A DNA stretch of 64,000 nt from Chitinophagales bacterium (GTDB taxonomy: Bacteria; Bacteroidota; Bacteroidia; Chitinophagales; Chitinophagaceae): positions 1-64,000 of the forward strand of contig JAJPKJ010000065.1 in the NCBI GenBank assembly GCA_021323755.1, in the 5' to 3' direction. Each line of letters opens with the position of its first letter. Positions within the stretch are counted from its first letter, which is position 1. Below, one piece after another: positions 40,664 to 49,155 of the stretch. The notes under the pieces were generated by a model. It ran no database searches and was not told the DNA's origin. It saw only the letters and a program-made list of their open reading frames with translations. The translations under genes were made by a program, and so were the position numbers.

Positions 40664-41248
40664 TTATAACGCATCAATGATCTCTTTGTCAAAAGGCTGA
40701 ACGCCTGATGCAAAATAATTCAGTAAGGTTCCGTTTTCATCAATAAGATACTTGCAAAAATTCCATTGCGGTGGTTGATCATTCCACCCATTTTTATTTT
40801 TATCGCTTAACCATTTGAATACTTCATTTTGTTCAGCCCTTTTTATTACGTGACTTTTTTTTACCAAGGGAAAAGTTACGCCAAAATTTATTTTACAAAA
40901 ATTCGCAATTTCTTCATCGTTTGCTTTTTCCTGTTCGCCAAAATCGTTCGAGGGAAATCCAATTATCTCCAGTTTATTCCTATACTGTTCATGCAGTTTT
41001 TGCAGATCATCATATTGTGGCGTATAACCACAAGCTGAAGCTGTGTTGACCAGCAGCACTTTTTTATTCTTAAAGCCATTGAAATCAATGATGTTTCCAT
41101 TATTACCAATTGCGGTCAGCGAATAAAATGATACAATCGGCTTCGCATTATTTATATTGGCATTGATATTCATGTTCACTCCTTTCTTGCGGCTGATTTT
41201 TGCCAGCAGCGGATAAACCAATTTGATGATCCTTTGTCTAAGCGTCAT
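40664..41248 (-). CDS. Glutathione peroxidase-like thiol peroxidase
   Basis: A 194-residue GPx-fold enzyme, with Cys73 in ASACGYTPQY where mammalian enzymes have selenocysteine. The other active-site residues follow: FPSNDFGEQE (Gln) and PPQWNFCKYL (Trp, Asn). Bacterial Cys-GPx usually takes electrons from thioredoxin. An N-terminal extension of about 35 residues with a short hydrophobic stretch is unusual and may target it to the membrane. Confidence 0.88.
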   Translation of the reverse strand: MTLRQRIIKLVYPLLAKISRKKGVNMNINANINNAKPIVSFYSLTAIGNNGNIIDFNGFKNKKVLLVNTASACGYTPQYDDLQKLHEQYRNKLEIIGFPSNDFGEQEKANDEEIANFCKINFGVTFPLVKKSHVIKRAEQNEVFKWLSDKNKNGWNDQPPQWNFCKYLIDENGTLLNYFASGVQPFDKEIIDAL

Positions 41249-41366
41249 TTTTTATTTTTTTGTTTCCGGCATTTGTGCATGAGTGGCATCCTCGAGTCGT
41301 ACACTTGTGTTCCTGAATGGGTGCACAAGCCTAATAATTCAAATTCCTGACAACACCTTTCATACA

Positions 41367-42749
41367 CTACCTGATGAATAATTTAAACCATTTCAATTTC
41401 CCTTTGAATGGCGGGTATTTTAAGTTCGGGTCAAACCATGTTGCCGTTTTCATTACTGCTTTATTGTGCGTAAATGTATCAAACGAATATTTTCCATGAT
41501 AGGCGCCGGTACCGCTATTTCCAATTCCGCCAAAAGGCAGGTTATGATTGGCAAAATGCCAGCAGGTATTATTTATACAACCACCGCCAAACTGAATTTG
41601 TTCAATCCATTCCTTTTCTTTTTTTGTGTCGGTGGTAAAAACATAAAAAGATAAAGGTTTCGGGTTCTTTTGAATGATATTGACTGCATCTTCCCGAATG
41701 GTAAAACCAAAAACAGGCAGTATCGGTCCAAAAATTTCTTCTGTCATTAATGGTGAATCTAAATAAACATCTTCTATTATTGTTGGTGCAATAAATAATT
41801 TCGACCTGTCATTATCTCCACCAAAAATGATTTTGCCTTCATGCAAATATTTTTTCAGTGCGTCGAATCTTTTTTCGTTAATGATCTTTCCGTAACTATC
41901 ACTTTGCGATGCATTTTCGCCGAAAAAGAAAATGATCGTTTCTTTCAGCTTTTTAATGAAGGCTTCTTTTATTGTTTCATCCACCAACACATAATCCGGT
42001 GCAATGCAGGTCTGTCCGGCATTTGCAAATTTGCCCAAAGCAATTCTTCGTGCTGCCACCGTAATATTTGCATCAGCTTCAATAACTGCCGGGCTTTTCC
42101 CGCCTAATTCCAATGTTACCGGAATAAGGTTATTTGCGGCGAGCTGATAAATAATCTTACCCACCGGTATACTTCCTGTAAAAAAAATATGATCGAAACG
42201 AAAATCCTTCATCATTGCCGGAATCGCTTCGGCGCCATCGCCCTGAACAACACAAACATACTCTTCTGTAAAAATTTCTTTAATGATCTTTTCGATAACT
42301 GCAGATGTTGCCGGTGACAATTCAGATGGCTTTAACACCACACAATTGCCGGCAGCAATTGCGCCAACCATTGGGATCAATGCAAGTTGAAATGGATAAT
42401 TCCATGGGGCAATAATTAGTACTACGCCTAATGGCTCGCGATAAATTTTACAAGATGAAGGAAAATTAACGAGATTATCAGGGGCTGACTGTGGTCGCAT
42501 CCAGTTGCGCAGATTTCTTATCGCCGAATTAATTTCTGCCAACAATAATCCACTTTCCGTGGCGTAAGTTTCTTCAGGGCTTTTTTTCAGATCAGTGAAT
42601 AATGCAGCGTCAATCTCTTTTTCATATTTCAGCACTGCATTTTTCAATGCGTGTAATTGCTGTCTGCGAAATGAATAATCTCGGGTTGCGCCGTTAAAAA
42701 AATAACGTCGCATTGATTCCAAATTGGTGCCATTAATAAATTCCGGCAT
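41367..42749 (-). CDS. NAD(P)-dependent aldehyde dehydrogenase
   Basis: A 460-residue aldehyde dehydrogenase of the shorter class that includes fatty and coniferyl aldehyde enzymes. Catalytic Cys248 is in NAGQTCIAPD and general-base Glu214 in TLELGGKSP; the Asn of IIAPWNYPF is present. It oxidises aldehydes to acids. It lies alone between the peroxidase and tadA; a role against lipid-peroxidation aldehydes is possible from context. Confidence 0.9.
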   Translation of the reverse strand: MPEFINGTNLESMRRYFFNGATRDYSFRRQQLHALKNAVLKYEKEIDAALFTDLKKSPEETYATESGLLLAEINSAIRNLRNWMRPQSAPDNLVNFPSSCKIYREPLGVVLIIAPWNYPFQLALIPMVGAIAAGNCVVLKPSELSPATSAVIEKIIKEIFTEEYVCVVQGDGAEAIPAMMKDFRFDHIFFTGSIPVGKIIYQLAANNLIPVTLELGGKSPAVIEADANITVAARRIALGKFANAGQTCIAPDYVLVDETIKEAFIKKLKETIIFFFGENASQSDSYGKIINEKRFDALKKYLHEGKIIFGGDNDRSKLFIAPTIIEDVYLDSPLMTEEIFGPILPVFGFTIREDAVNIIQKNPKPLSFYVFTTDTKKEKEWIEQIQFGGGCINNTCWHFANHNLPFGGIGNSGTGAYHGKYSFDTFTHNKAVMKTATWFDPNLKYPPFKGKLKWFKLFIR

Positions 42750-42868
42750 AGTTGATGTTTTGCATTTTTAAAGTTAGGGATTATTTGATGTAAGATGCGA
42801 ACGAGGGGGTGCGAGATGTTTTTTAAAAAGATAATACTGTTTTTAAAGATTATGCTGAACTTTGAAAC

Positions 42869-43336
42869 ATGACTGACGAATATTATATGTTGCAGGCTTT
42901 GAAAGAAGCCCGAAAAGCGTTGGAGATTGATGAAGTGCCAATAGGTGCGGTAATAGTAATGAATGGAAAAATTATTGCGCGCGGGCATAACGAGGTTGAA
43001 AAATTAAATGATTCCACCGGACACGCAGAAATCATTGCACTCACCTCTGCATTTAATTTTTTAGGCAGCAAATATTTGCCGGAAGCCACCATTTACATTA
43101 CCCTTGAACCTTGCTTAATGTGTGCAGGCGCTTTATACTGGAGTAAGATCGGGCGTGTTGTTTACGGTGCTGACGATGAAAAAAACGGGCATCGTAAATT
43201 TGTAATCCCACTTCCATCAATAGAAGGCGTGGGCATTGGACCCTGGCCGTTTCATCCGAAAACAGAATTGGTCAAAGGAGTTCTGAAAGAAGAATGTTCG
43301 ATGTTGATAAAAGAATTTTTTAAAGGGAAGAGATGA
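42869..43336 (+). CDS. tadA: tRNA-adenosine deaminase
   Basis: A 155-residue deaminase that converts A34 of tRNA-Arg to inosine. The zinc site is HAEIIAL (His52, Glu54) with PCLMCAGAL (Cys82, Cys85). The N-terminal EVPIGAVIV and the size are typical of TadA. Close relatives include guanine deaminase, but the FEx-like ends favour TadA. It is divergent from the aldehyde dehydrogenase. Confidence 0.88.
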   Translation: MTDEYYMLQALKEARKALEIDEVPIGAVIVMNGKIIARGHNEVEKLNDSTGHAEIIALTSAFNFLGSKYLPEATIYITLEPCLMCAGALYWSKIGRVVYGADDEKNGHRKFVIPLPSIEGVGIGPWPFHPKTELVKGVLKEECSMLIKEFFKGKR

Positions 43337-43367
43337 ACAATGATATTTGCATTTTCAAATTTAAACC

Positions 43368-43745
43368 ATGCCAATACCAGATAATATTAAAGCAGCGTAT
43401 GCATCAGTAAAGAGTTATCCTGATTTGGCAGCCAAACTTATCAATGCAGGCGTGCAGTCCTATACAGTTGATGTAGCAAGTGGCACCACGGTATACCGGC
43501 TTATGGATGGCTCTGTTCATTTTAATACAAACACAAATGAACCGAGGGTGATTGCAAAAAAGTTTGACGAAGCGCTCACCATACAAACCATTCGTGATAA
43601 CCAGCAAGGCAAAACAGATTATCCTGGTTTTATGAATGGAATTGCAGATGCAGGAGTGCGTTTTTATGAAGCATCACTTAATCCAAATAAAAAAATCATT
43701 TATATAGGAAGCGGCGGTTTTTATGAAGAAGCAATTCCGGTATAG
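43368..43745 (+). CDS. DUF1398-family protein
   Basis: A 125-residue protein of the DUF1398 type (compare the phage-envelope-like YcgX group): KSYPDLAAKLINAGVQSYTV, then YRLMDGSVHF and YPGFMNGIADAGVRFYE. Function unknown. It follows tadA by 31 bases and is convergent with the next gene. Confidence 0.75.
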   Translation: MPIPDNIKAAYASVKSYPDLAAKLINAGVQSYTVDVASGTTVYRLMDGSVHFNTNTNEPRVIAKKFDEALTIQTIRDNQQGKTDYPGFMNGIADAGVRFYEASLNPNKKIIYIGSGGFYEEAIPV

Positions 43746-43757
43746 GAGGAATATTTC

Positions 43758-44474
43758 CTATAGCTTTTTGATCTTGATATTTTTAAACCAAATTCCGCCG
43801 CCGTGATCTTGTAGTGCGATCAATCCGGTCTTGGCAACACCATAATCGGGATGATCTTTCCATTTCCCCTGTATTTTTAGTTTTTCCCATTCCGGTGTCC
43901 ATGCTGTAAAATCGGCAACCTTCACGTCATTCAGCCAATGTTCAACATGCGCGCCATTGACGATCAGCCGAGAATGATTGTATTCCCCCGCAGGTTTTGA
44001 AGCAATTTTTGTTGGTGGATGCATGGCATAATCTGCGCCGCTTTTCTGCCAGTCTTCTAATTTTTCTTCATAACCCAAATCATCAATCAACTGGTATTCG
44101 GGTCCGGTCTCATACGATCCATCGTGCGTTTCCTGCACGTGATATAATAACCCACTGTTAGCGCTCTTGCTCACTTTCCAATCAAATTGAATTTCAAAAC
44201 TTGCATATTTTTCCCTGGTAACGAGATCTGCGCGATGCTGCACTCCATCTTTCTTACAATACAATTCTCCGTTGATCACCTGCCAGCTATCCTCTGGTTT
44301 GTTTTGATAAGTGCGCCAGTTATTGGTTGTTTTCCCATCAAATAACAATATCCATCCTGCTTTTTTTTCGGCGGCAGATAGTTCATTGTCCTTTTGCTGA
44401 ACATTATCTTTTTGAAAGGAGGAAAATGCGATGGAAGCTGCTACAAAAGCAACTGCAAAATATTTTTTGTACAT
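43758..44474 (-). CDS. Secreted DUF1080 (3-keto-disaccharide hydrolase) protein
   Basis: A 238-residue exported protein with a signal peptide and one concanavalin-like DUF1080 domain: GWILLFDGKTTNNWR, SANSGLLYHVQ, and a terminal GGGIWFKNIKIKKL. Members act as 3-keto-glycoside hydrolases or glycan-binding proteins in Bacteroidota. No sugar operon surrounds it here. Confidence 0.85.
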   Translation of the reverse strand: MYKKYFAVAFVAASIAFSSFQKDNVQQKDNELSAAEKKAGWILLFDGKTTNNWRTYQNKPEDSWQVINGELYCKKDGVQHRADLVTREKYASFEIQFDWKVSKSANSGLLYHVQETHDGSYETGPEYQLIDDLGYEEKLEDWQKSGADYAMHPPTKIASKPAGEYNHSRLIVNGAHVEHWLNDVKVADFTAWTPEWEKLKIQGKWKDHPDYGVAKTGLIALQDHGGGIWFKNIKIKKL

Positions 44475-44615
44475 AAGATCAATTTAAAGAAGCTGAAAGT
44501 TAATGAAGTTTTTTGTTCCCGTTTCGTGGAAATTATTTCCTGAGTTCAATGACCATTAGATTTATTCTATTGGGCAAACCAAAAGCTATCGGCCGGACAT
44601 TTGTGCGGCATTTGT

Positions 44616-44647
44616 TTTGAGTAATAAACTTTAGGCTTGTACATTTG
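44616..44647 (+). promoter_or_regulatory. Promoter of the superoxide dismutase gene
   Basis: TTTG at 44616-44619 and TACATTTG at 44640-44647 with exactly 20 bases between them, a full match to the Bacteroidota TTTG/TAnnTTTG promoter. Transcription would start about 37 bases before the ATG. Confidence 0.75.
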
Positions 44648-44690
44648 TTGTCCATAAATAATCAATCTAAATTTTTAAATATTAAATCTT

Positions 44691-45296
44691 ATGGCATTTA
44701 CATTACCAGCGCTTCCATATGCACATGATGCTTTGGAACCATATATTGACACAACAACCATGCAAATACACCATGGCAAACATCATCAGGCCTACGTAGA
44801 CAATTTAAATAAAGCAATTGCCGGAACACCAAATGAAAATAAATCGTTGGAAGAATTAGTGAAAGCTGCGGGTACCATTAGTCCTGCTGTTCGTAATAAT
44901 GGCGGCGGACATTGGAACCACAGTTTCTTTTGGCAAATATTAGGGCCAAAAGCGGGTGGCATCCCAACGGGTGCACTTGGAGAGGCAATGAATTCAACCT
45001 TCGGTTCATTTGATGCGTTCAAAGAGAAATTCAGCGCCGCCGGCGTTGGCAGATTTGGAAGCGGTTGGGCATGGCTGATACTCAAAGAAGGAAAATTAGA
45101 GATCAGTTCGACACCAAACCAGGATAATCCCTTAATGGATGTTGCGGAAGTAAAAGGTTCGCCAATATTAGGCGTTGATGTTTGGGAACACGCTTATTAT
45201 TTAAAATATCAAAATCGCCGTCCTGAATATTTGACCAATATCTGGAATGTTATTAACTGGAACAAAGTGGCCGAACACTTTGCGTCAGCAAAGTAA
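44691..45296 (+). CDS. sodA: Superoxide dismutase, Mn type
   Basis: A 201-residue Fe/Mn superoxide dismutase without a signal peptide. The metal ligands are His27, His77, Asp163 and His167 ([15 protein letters not shown]). The stretch [12 protein letters not shown], with Gly rather than Gln near the metal, is the Mn-type signature, although cambialistic enzymes exist. It has its own promoter and terminator. Confidence 0.93.
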   Translation: MAFTLPALPYAHDALEPYIDTTTMQIHHGKHHQAYVDNLNKAIAGTPNENKSLEELVKAAGTISPAVRNNGGGHWNHSFFWQILGPKAGGIPTGALGEAMNSTFGSFDAFKEKFSAAGVGRFGSGWAWLILKEGKLEISSTPNQDNPLMDVAEVKGSPILGVDVWEHAYYLKYQNRRPEYLTNIWNVINWNKVAEHFASAK

Positions 45297-45326
45297 AAAT
45301 TGTTTCAGAAATTTTATGTTACTTGC

Positions 45327-45360
45327 AATCCCGATGTAGTAAGCATCGGGATTCATTTTT
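45327..45360 (+). terminator. Terminator of sodA
   Basis: A perfect 10-bp stem (AATCCCGATG at 45327-45336 with 45344-45353) and 7-base loop, followed by CATTTTT. It lies 30 bases past the sodA stop. Confidence 0.85.
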
Positions 45361-45371
45361 AAATATGTTGT

Positions 45372-45962
45372 ATGAATAAACTCCTCCAACTCCTGATCAT
45401 CATTTTTATTTCTGTTTTTATTTGCTCATGCCACCATAAAAAAATTGTGGTTTATGGCGATAATGATATCCAGGTTGATGATACGAAAAAGAATATTTCA
45501 GTTAGTGATGGGACAACTTTTACGGTAAAAGAATTGGAGTTTAGCGATGGTGGCGCAGTTGATCTGAATGTGCAGTGGCCGAAAGGAAAGATCGTATTAA
45601 CCACCTCACCAGAAGATGGGTTGTCGATAGCGAATTTAACAGCCGATACAATTGTAGGAAGCTATCAGCATGTTGGTGCTGACAACGGACAGGTTAAACT
45701 TACAACCGATCAGTTAAAATATATGGTTGACAGTTTGTATCAGCTCACGGGTGGAATGAATATAGCTCCAAAGAATAGAAATTATTTTATAGCACCGGGG
45801 AAGGTGGTAAGGATCACCGATAATACCAAGGCAAAAATTTTCCCCCCTTATACCAAAATGCCGCCAGGCTTCGATGCAAGTGCAACCCCGGAGGTTTATA
45901 AATTTTATACGAATCGTGAAGTCAGAGAGATCATTGATAATTTAACCAAGATGATCAACTGA
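45372..45962 (+). CDS. Putative lipoprotein, unknown function
   Basis: A 196-residue protein with a lipoprotein signal (FISVFICSCHHKK). The mature part is beta-rich with repeated VDDTKKNISVSDGT and KLTTDQLKYMVDSLYQL, and a C-terminal helix. I do not recognise the family. It starts 12 bases after the sodA terminator and is convergent with yidD. Confidence 0.65.
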   Translation: MNKLLQLLIIIFISVFICSCHHKKIVVYGDNDIQVDDTKKNISVSDGTTFTVKELEFSDGGAVDLNVQWPKGKIVLTTSPEDGLSIANLTADTIVGSYQHVGADNGQVKLTTDQLKYMVDSLYQLTGGMNIAPKNRNYFIAPGKVVRITDNTKAKIFPPYTKMPPGFDASATPEVYKFYTNREVREIIDNLTKMIN

Positions 45963-46037
45963 TTGGCGCCGGTTACTCAAAGCCGGATACTGAAAATAAT
46001 TTTCATTTTCCTTATTGCTGTTCCTTATTCAGATTTT

Positions 46038-46268
46038 CTAAGGAACTGGATCATAGCCATGTCCGCCCCAGGGATGGCATTTTAAGATCCTTTTTATTGC
46101 CAGCCATGAACCTTTGAAAACTCCGTGTTTTTTTAAAGCTTCAACTGCATAATGCGAGCATGTGGGAGTGAATCTGCATTTGGCGCCAAGCAATGGCGAT
46201 AGTAAAATTTGATACAATTTTATTACAGCAATGAAGGGAATACTCAATATGCGGAGAAATGTTTTCAT
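46038..46268 (-). CDS. yidD: Membrane protein insertion efficiency factor
   Basis: A 76-residue YidD protein with an amphipathic N-terminal helix and [19 protein letters not shown], then [13 protein letters not shown], the two conserved blocks. It aids YidC-dependent insertion of membrane proteins. It overlaps rnpA by 4 bases, giving the usual order rpmH-rnpA-yidD. Confidence 0.93.
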   Translation of the reverse strand: MKTFLRILSIPFIAVIKLYQILLSPLLGAKCRFTPTCSHYAVEALKKHGVFKGSWLAIKRILKCHPWGGHGYDPVP

Positions 46269-46690
46269 ACATTAATTTCCTTTGCAACGCGTTGCAAAAT
46301 TAATTCTATCTTATCATTTACCATTTTATATTCCGGCAATTCTTTGCCCGTGTAAATAAAAAATAATGCAAGTTGAAGGTTCTTTTCTTTCAACAAATCC
46401 TGCAAGAAATTTTTTTGTAAACGATATGCTTCCCTCATTAATCTTTTAATGCGATTTCTGTCAACGGCCTTTTTAAAATTTTTTGAACTTACGCCCACCC
46501 CGCATTGCAACATTATTTTTTTTGTTTGCGCAGATTTCTTTTGCTGAGCTGAGAATATTTCTTCACCTACCAGATAATTTATTTTGAATGGAGAAACAGA
46601 AAAGGTCTTTGCCTCACTAAATAATTTTTCAATGAGTTTTCGGCTTTTCAGCCTTTCATCTTTTCCTAAAGTGAATTTTTTGCTGATAAT
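46265..46690 (-). CDS. rnpA: Ribonuclease P protein component, non-canonical start
   Basis: The protein subunit of RNase P, which trims the 5' ends of tRNAs. The conserved body includes [20 protein letters not shown], then [27 protein letters not shown] and LMREAYR. The frame is continuous from the conserved N-terminus, but no ATG, GTG or TTG precedes it; the first ATG (46513) would lose the N-terminal 56 or more residues. I place the start at an ATT (46688-46690), giving 141 residues, as a best guess. A terminator-like hairpin ends only 10 bases upstream. Confidence 0.8.
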   Translation of the reverse strand: MISKKFTLGKDERLKSRKLIEKLFSEAKTFSVSPFKINYLVGEEIFSAQQKKSAQTKKIMLQCGVGVSSKNFKKAVDRNRIKRLMREAYRLQKNFLQDLLKEKNLQLALFFIYTGKELPEYKMVNDKIELILQRVAKEINV

Positions 46691-46699
46691 GATAAAATT

Positions 46700-46730
46700 A
46701 AAAAAAATAGTCCCGCTGCAAGCGAGACTA
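46700..46730 (-). terminator. Terminator or attenuator between rpmH and rnpA
   Basis: On the minus strand a 10-bp stem (46708-46717 with 46721-46730, one G-U pair) with a 3-base loop is followed by eight T. It is a textbook terminator 38 bases after rpmH, yet rnpA begins directly after it, so it probably sets the ratio of rpmH to rnpA. Confidence 0.85.
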
Positions 46731-46767
46731 AAAAATAATATTCTTTTGAAACCCTTAATGACGAAAT

Positions 46768-46923
46768 TTATTTCAATTTTGATTCGTCAGAAATAGTTAA
46801 TTTTTTTCTTCCTTTTTTTCTGCGGCTTGATAACACTTTGCGACCATTGGCCGTTTGCATGCGTTTGCGAAAACCATGAACAGTTTTGCGACGTCTTCTA
46901 TGCGGTTGAAATGTACGTTTCAT
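46768..46923 (-). CDS. rpmH: Ribosomal protein bL34
   Basis: A 51-residue basic protein, read from the ATG at 46923. It begins [20 protein letters not shown], with [19 protein letters not shown] further on, the full bL34 signature. It carries a C-terminal tail of about eight residues (ISDESKLK) beyond the usual length. It heads rpmH-rnpA-yidD, which often lies near the replication origin in other bacteria, though dnaA is not in this window. Confidence 0.97.
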   Translation of the reverse strand: MKRTFQPHRRRRKTVHGFRKRMQTANGRKVLSSRRKKGRKKLTISDESKLK

Positions 46924-47026
46924 TGCTTAAAATTTAAGTAATCGGTTTTTTTAAAAATATTCTTACCAGGAATATCCAACATCTTCAATACCGCGAGCCA
47001 CCATGCTCACAGCTGTGAAAGGGCGG

Positions 47027-47034
47027 CAAAGGTA
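47027..47034 (-). promoter_or_regulatory. Possible -7 element of rpmH
   Basis: TACCTTTG on the minus strand matches TAnnTTTG, about 105 bases before the rpmH ATG. The upstream element is a poor match (TTCT). Confidence 0.35.
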
Positions 47035-47142
47035 ATAGATTATTTTGAAATTGTAGAAGAGAAGAACCGGGTTTTTTGAAATATCTCCCCCAACCGATGG
47101 TCGCTGTTGGGCAGTGATTGATTTTGGTTTTGAAATGGATCT

Positions 47143-47967
47143 TTAAATTGCTAAATGGTTTGATTTCACTGTCTTGCCGTAAAAAATGGCAGCGTGATTA
47201 TCGAAATCCTCCGTTGAATCAGTGGTATAAAATACTACTTTACCGTGTTTGCTACAGCGCTCGTTTATTTCAGGATGACGTTTTAAATAATCAGCCAAAC
47301 TATTGGCAACGATCTCTCCCTGGGAAATGATCTTGATATCGGCAGAAACGTATTTTTCAATCTTTTGCCTGAGCAGGGGATAATGTGTGCAGGCCAGTAA
47401 AATGGTATCGATATTTCTTGATTGAGATAATAATTTATCAATTCCTTCTTTTACAAAATAATCGGCACCCGCATTATTATGCTCATTATTTTCTATTAAG
47501 GGAACCCACATTGGACATGCTTGCTGAAAAACATTAACGGATGGGAAAAATTTTTCAATTTCTATCTTGTACGAATTGGATTGAACAGTTCCATTGGTTG
47601 CTAAAATGCCTACATTATTGGTTTTGGTGAATGTGCCGATAATTTCTGTTGTTGGCCGGATGACACCCAATACACGATTATTCGGATTTATATTCGGCAG
47701 ATCGTTCTGTTGAATTGTTCTAAGCGCTTTTGCAGAAGCCGTGTTGCACGCTAAAACAACAAGCGGGCAATCCATTTTAAAAAACCACTGCACGCATTCC
47801 AGCGTATACCTGTAAACGCTCTCGAAGGAACGAGTGCCATAAGGCGCGCGCGCATTATCGCCCAGATAAACGAAATCGTAAGCAGGTAGTTTATGAATGA
47901 GATCTTTTAAAACGGTAAGACCACCATATCCTGAATCAAAAACGCCAATAGGTTGTGTAGGCAACAT
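47143..47967 (-). CDS. murI: Glutamate racemase
   Basis: A 274-residue enzyme making D-glutamate for peptidoglycan. Its two catalytic cysteines are Cys74 (LACNTASAKA) and Cys193 (LLACTHYPLL); the N-terminal IGVFDSGYGGLTVL holds the catalytic Asp11. It follows the ompH pair but is separated from it by a terminator. Confidence 0.96.
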   Translation of the reverse strand: MLPTQPIGVFDSGYGGLTVLKDLIHKLPAYDFVYLGDNARAPYGTRSFESVYRYTLECVQWFFKMDCPLVVLACNTASAKALRTIQQNDLPNINPNNRVLGVIRPTTEIIGTFTKTNNVGILATNGTVQSNSYKIEIEKFFPSVNVFQQACPMWVPLIENNEHNNAGADYFVKEGIDKLLSQSRNIDTILLACTHYPLLRQKIEKYVSADIKIISQGEIVANSLADYLKRHPEINERCSKHGKVVFYTTDSTEDFDNHAAIFYGKTVKSNHLAI

Positions 47968-47969
47968 AA

Positions 47970-48007
47970 TACAAAAATAAAAACGCCAGGCTTCAAAACC
48001 TGACGTT
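47970..48007 (-). terminator. Terminator between ompH and murI
   Basis: On the minus strand a 9-bp stem (47982-47990 with 47999-48007, one wobble) is followed by a T-rich tract. It lies 25 bases past the stop of the second ompH gene and just before murI. Confidence 0.75.
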
Positions 48008-48031
48008 CCAATAATTTATCGGTATTAATAT

Positions 48032-48541
48032 TTATTTTATTCCCAGTTTCTTTTTTACAAGAGGCGACAGATCGTCGGCTGCGGGCGAAACAAATAAAGC
48101 TTCCTTGCTTAACACATAAGTATACCCATTTTCTTTTGCCACAGTTTGAATTGCATCTGTAGCTTTCTTTTGAATAGGCGCAAGTAATTCCTGTTGCTTT
48201 TGTTGAAGCTGCTGCTGTGCCTGCTGGTTGAATCCCTGCAATTTTAAGATCAGCTCATTAAGATCCCTTCTTTTTACTTCTAACTGAGCCTTAGTGTACT
48301 TGAGCGTATCCTTGGATTTTAGCAAGCTATCTTTTTCGTAATACTCATTTTGATATTCCGCAAGTTGCTGTTGCAAGGCATTTTGGTATTCATTATAAGC
48401 AGTATCGGCCTTTTTTGATTCCGGCATCGCCTGGATCAATTCGCCCAAACTAACATATCCGATTTTTGATTGTGCCTCAACGTGATTGGTTGCGATCATG
48501 AGCACAGATGCAAGAGCTATAATTGAAACAATCTTTTTCAT
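48032..48541 (-). CDS. OmpH/Skp-family periplasmic chaperone, second copy
   Basis: A 169-residue exported protein: signal peptide (cut near VEAQS), then KIGYVSLGELIQAMPESKKA and a long Gln-rich coiled coil (QQAQQQLQQKQQEL). Skp chaperones carry outer-membrane proteins across the periplasm. It lies downstream of a paralogue and of bamA. Confidence 0.9.
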   Translation of the reverse strand: MKKIVSIIALASVLMIATNHVEAQSKIGYVSLGELIQAMPESKKADTAYNEYQNALQQQLAEYQNEYYEKDSLLKSKDTLKYTKAQLEVKRRDLNELILKLQGFNQQAQQQLQQKQQELLAPIQKKATDAIQTVAKENGYTYVLSKEALFVSPAADDLSPLVKKKLGIK

Positions 48542-48597
48542 TTTTGTTTGTGTTGTTTTCGGTTTATTTAATTATTGATTTTTTGTGAGAAATATTT

Positions 48598-49110
48598 TTA
48601 TTTAATCCCCAATTCTCTGAGCACATCTTCACTCTTGTCCAGCTTTGGGTCGGCAAATATAACGGTAATTCCTTCACTTTTATCCAAAATAAAATCATAC
48701 AATCTGTTAACGGCAATTTTTTGAATTGCGTTGTACACCTTATCCTGTATGGGTTTTACCAGTTCTTCTCTTTTTTTAAACAGATCGCCTTCAAAACCAA
48801 ATCGTTTCCTTTGCAGGTCGCGTACTTCTTTTTCGCGGTTAAAAAGCTCATCTTCTCTTTTCTTTTTCAAATCCTCACTCAACATCACCTGTTCTGCCTC
48901 ATAATCTTTATACATTTTATTAAGCGCTGCTTGTTTATCATCAATTTCTTTTTGCCATTGTTCGCTGATCTGGTCCAGTTTTTTTTGTGCATCCTGGTAT
49001 TCTGGCATTTTGTTCAAAATATATTTTGTGTCGACTATTGCATATCGTTGCGCATTGACACTGAAAGCACAGAGCATAGCACTGAAAGCAATGAGGAATA
49101 TTTTTTTCAT
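48598..49110 (-). CDS. OmpH/Skp-family periplasmic chaperone, first copy
   Basis: A 170-residue Skp-like protein with signal peptide (cut near SVNAQR), the shared AIVDTKYILNKMPEYQDAQ motif and a charged coiled coil (residues 35-110). It differs from the next copy by being rich in Lys/Glu instead of Gln. The ATG at 49110 was chosen; another lies two codons upstream. It directly follows bamA. Confidence 0.9.
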   Translation of the reverse strand: MKKIFLIAFSAMLCAFSVNAQRYAIVDTKYILNKMPEYQDAQKKLDQISEQWQKEIDDKQAALNKMYKDYEAEQVMLSEDLKKKREDELFNREKEVRDLQRKRFGFEGDLFKKREELVKPIQDKVYNAIQKIAVNRLYDFILDKSEGITVIFADPKLDKSEDVLRELGIK

Positions 49111-49155
49111 GATCATTTTATTTTAAAGTTGCGTTTAGGAGTCGAAATATAGTAA

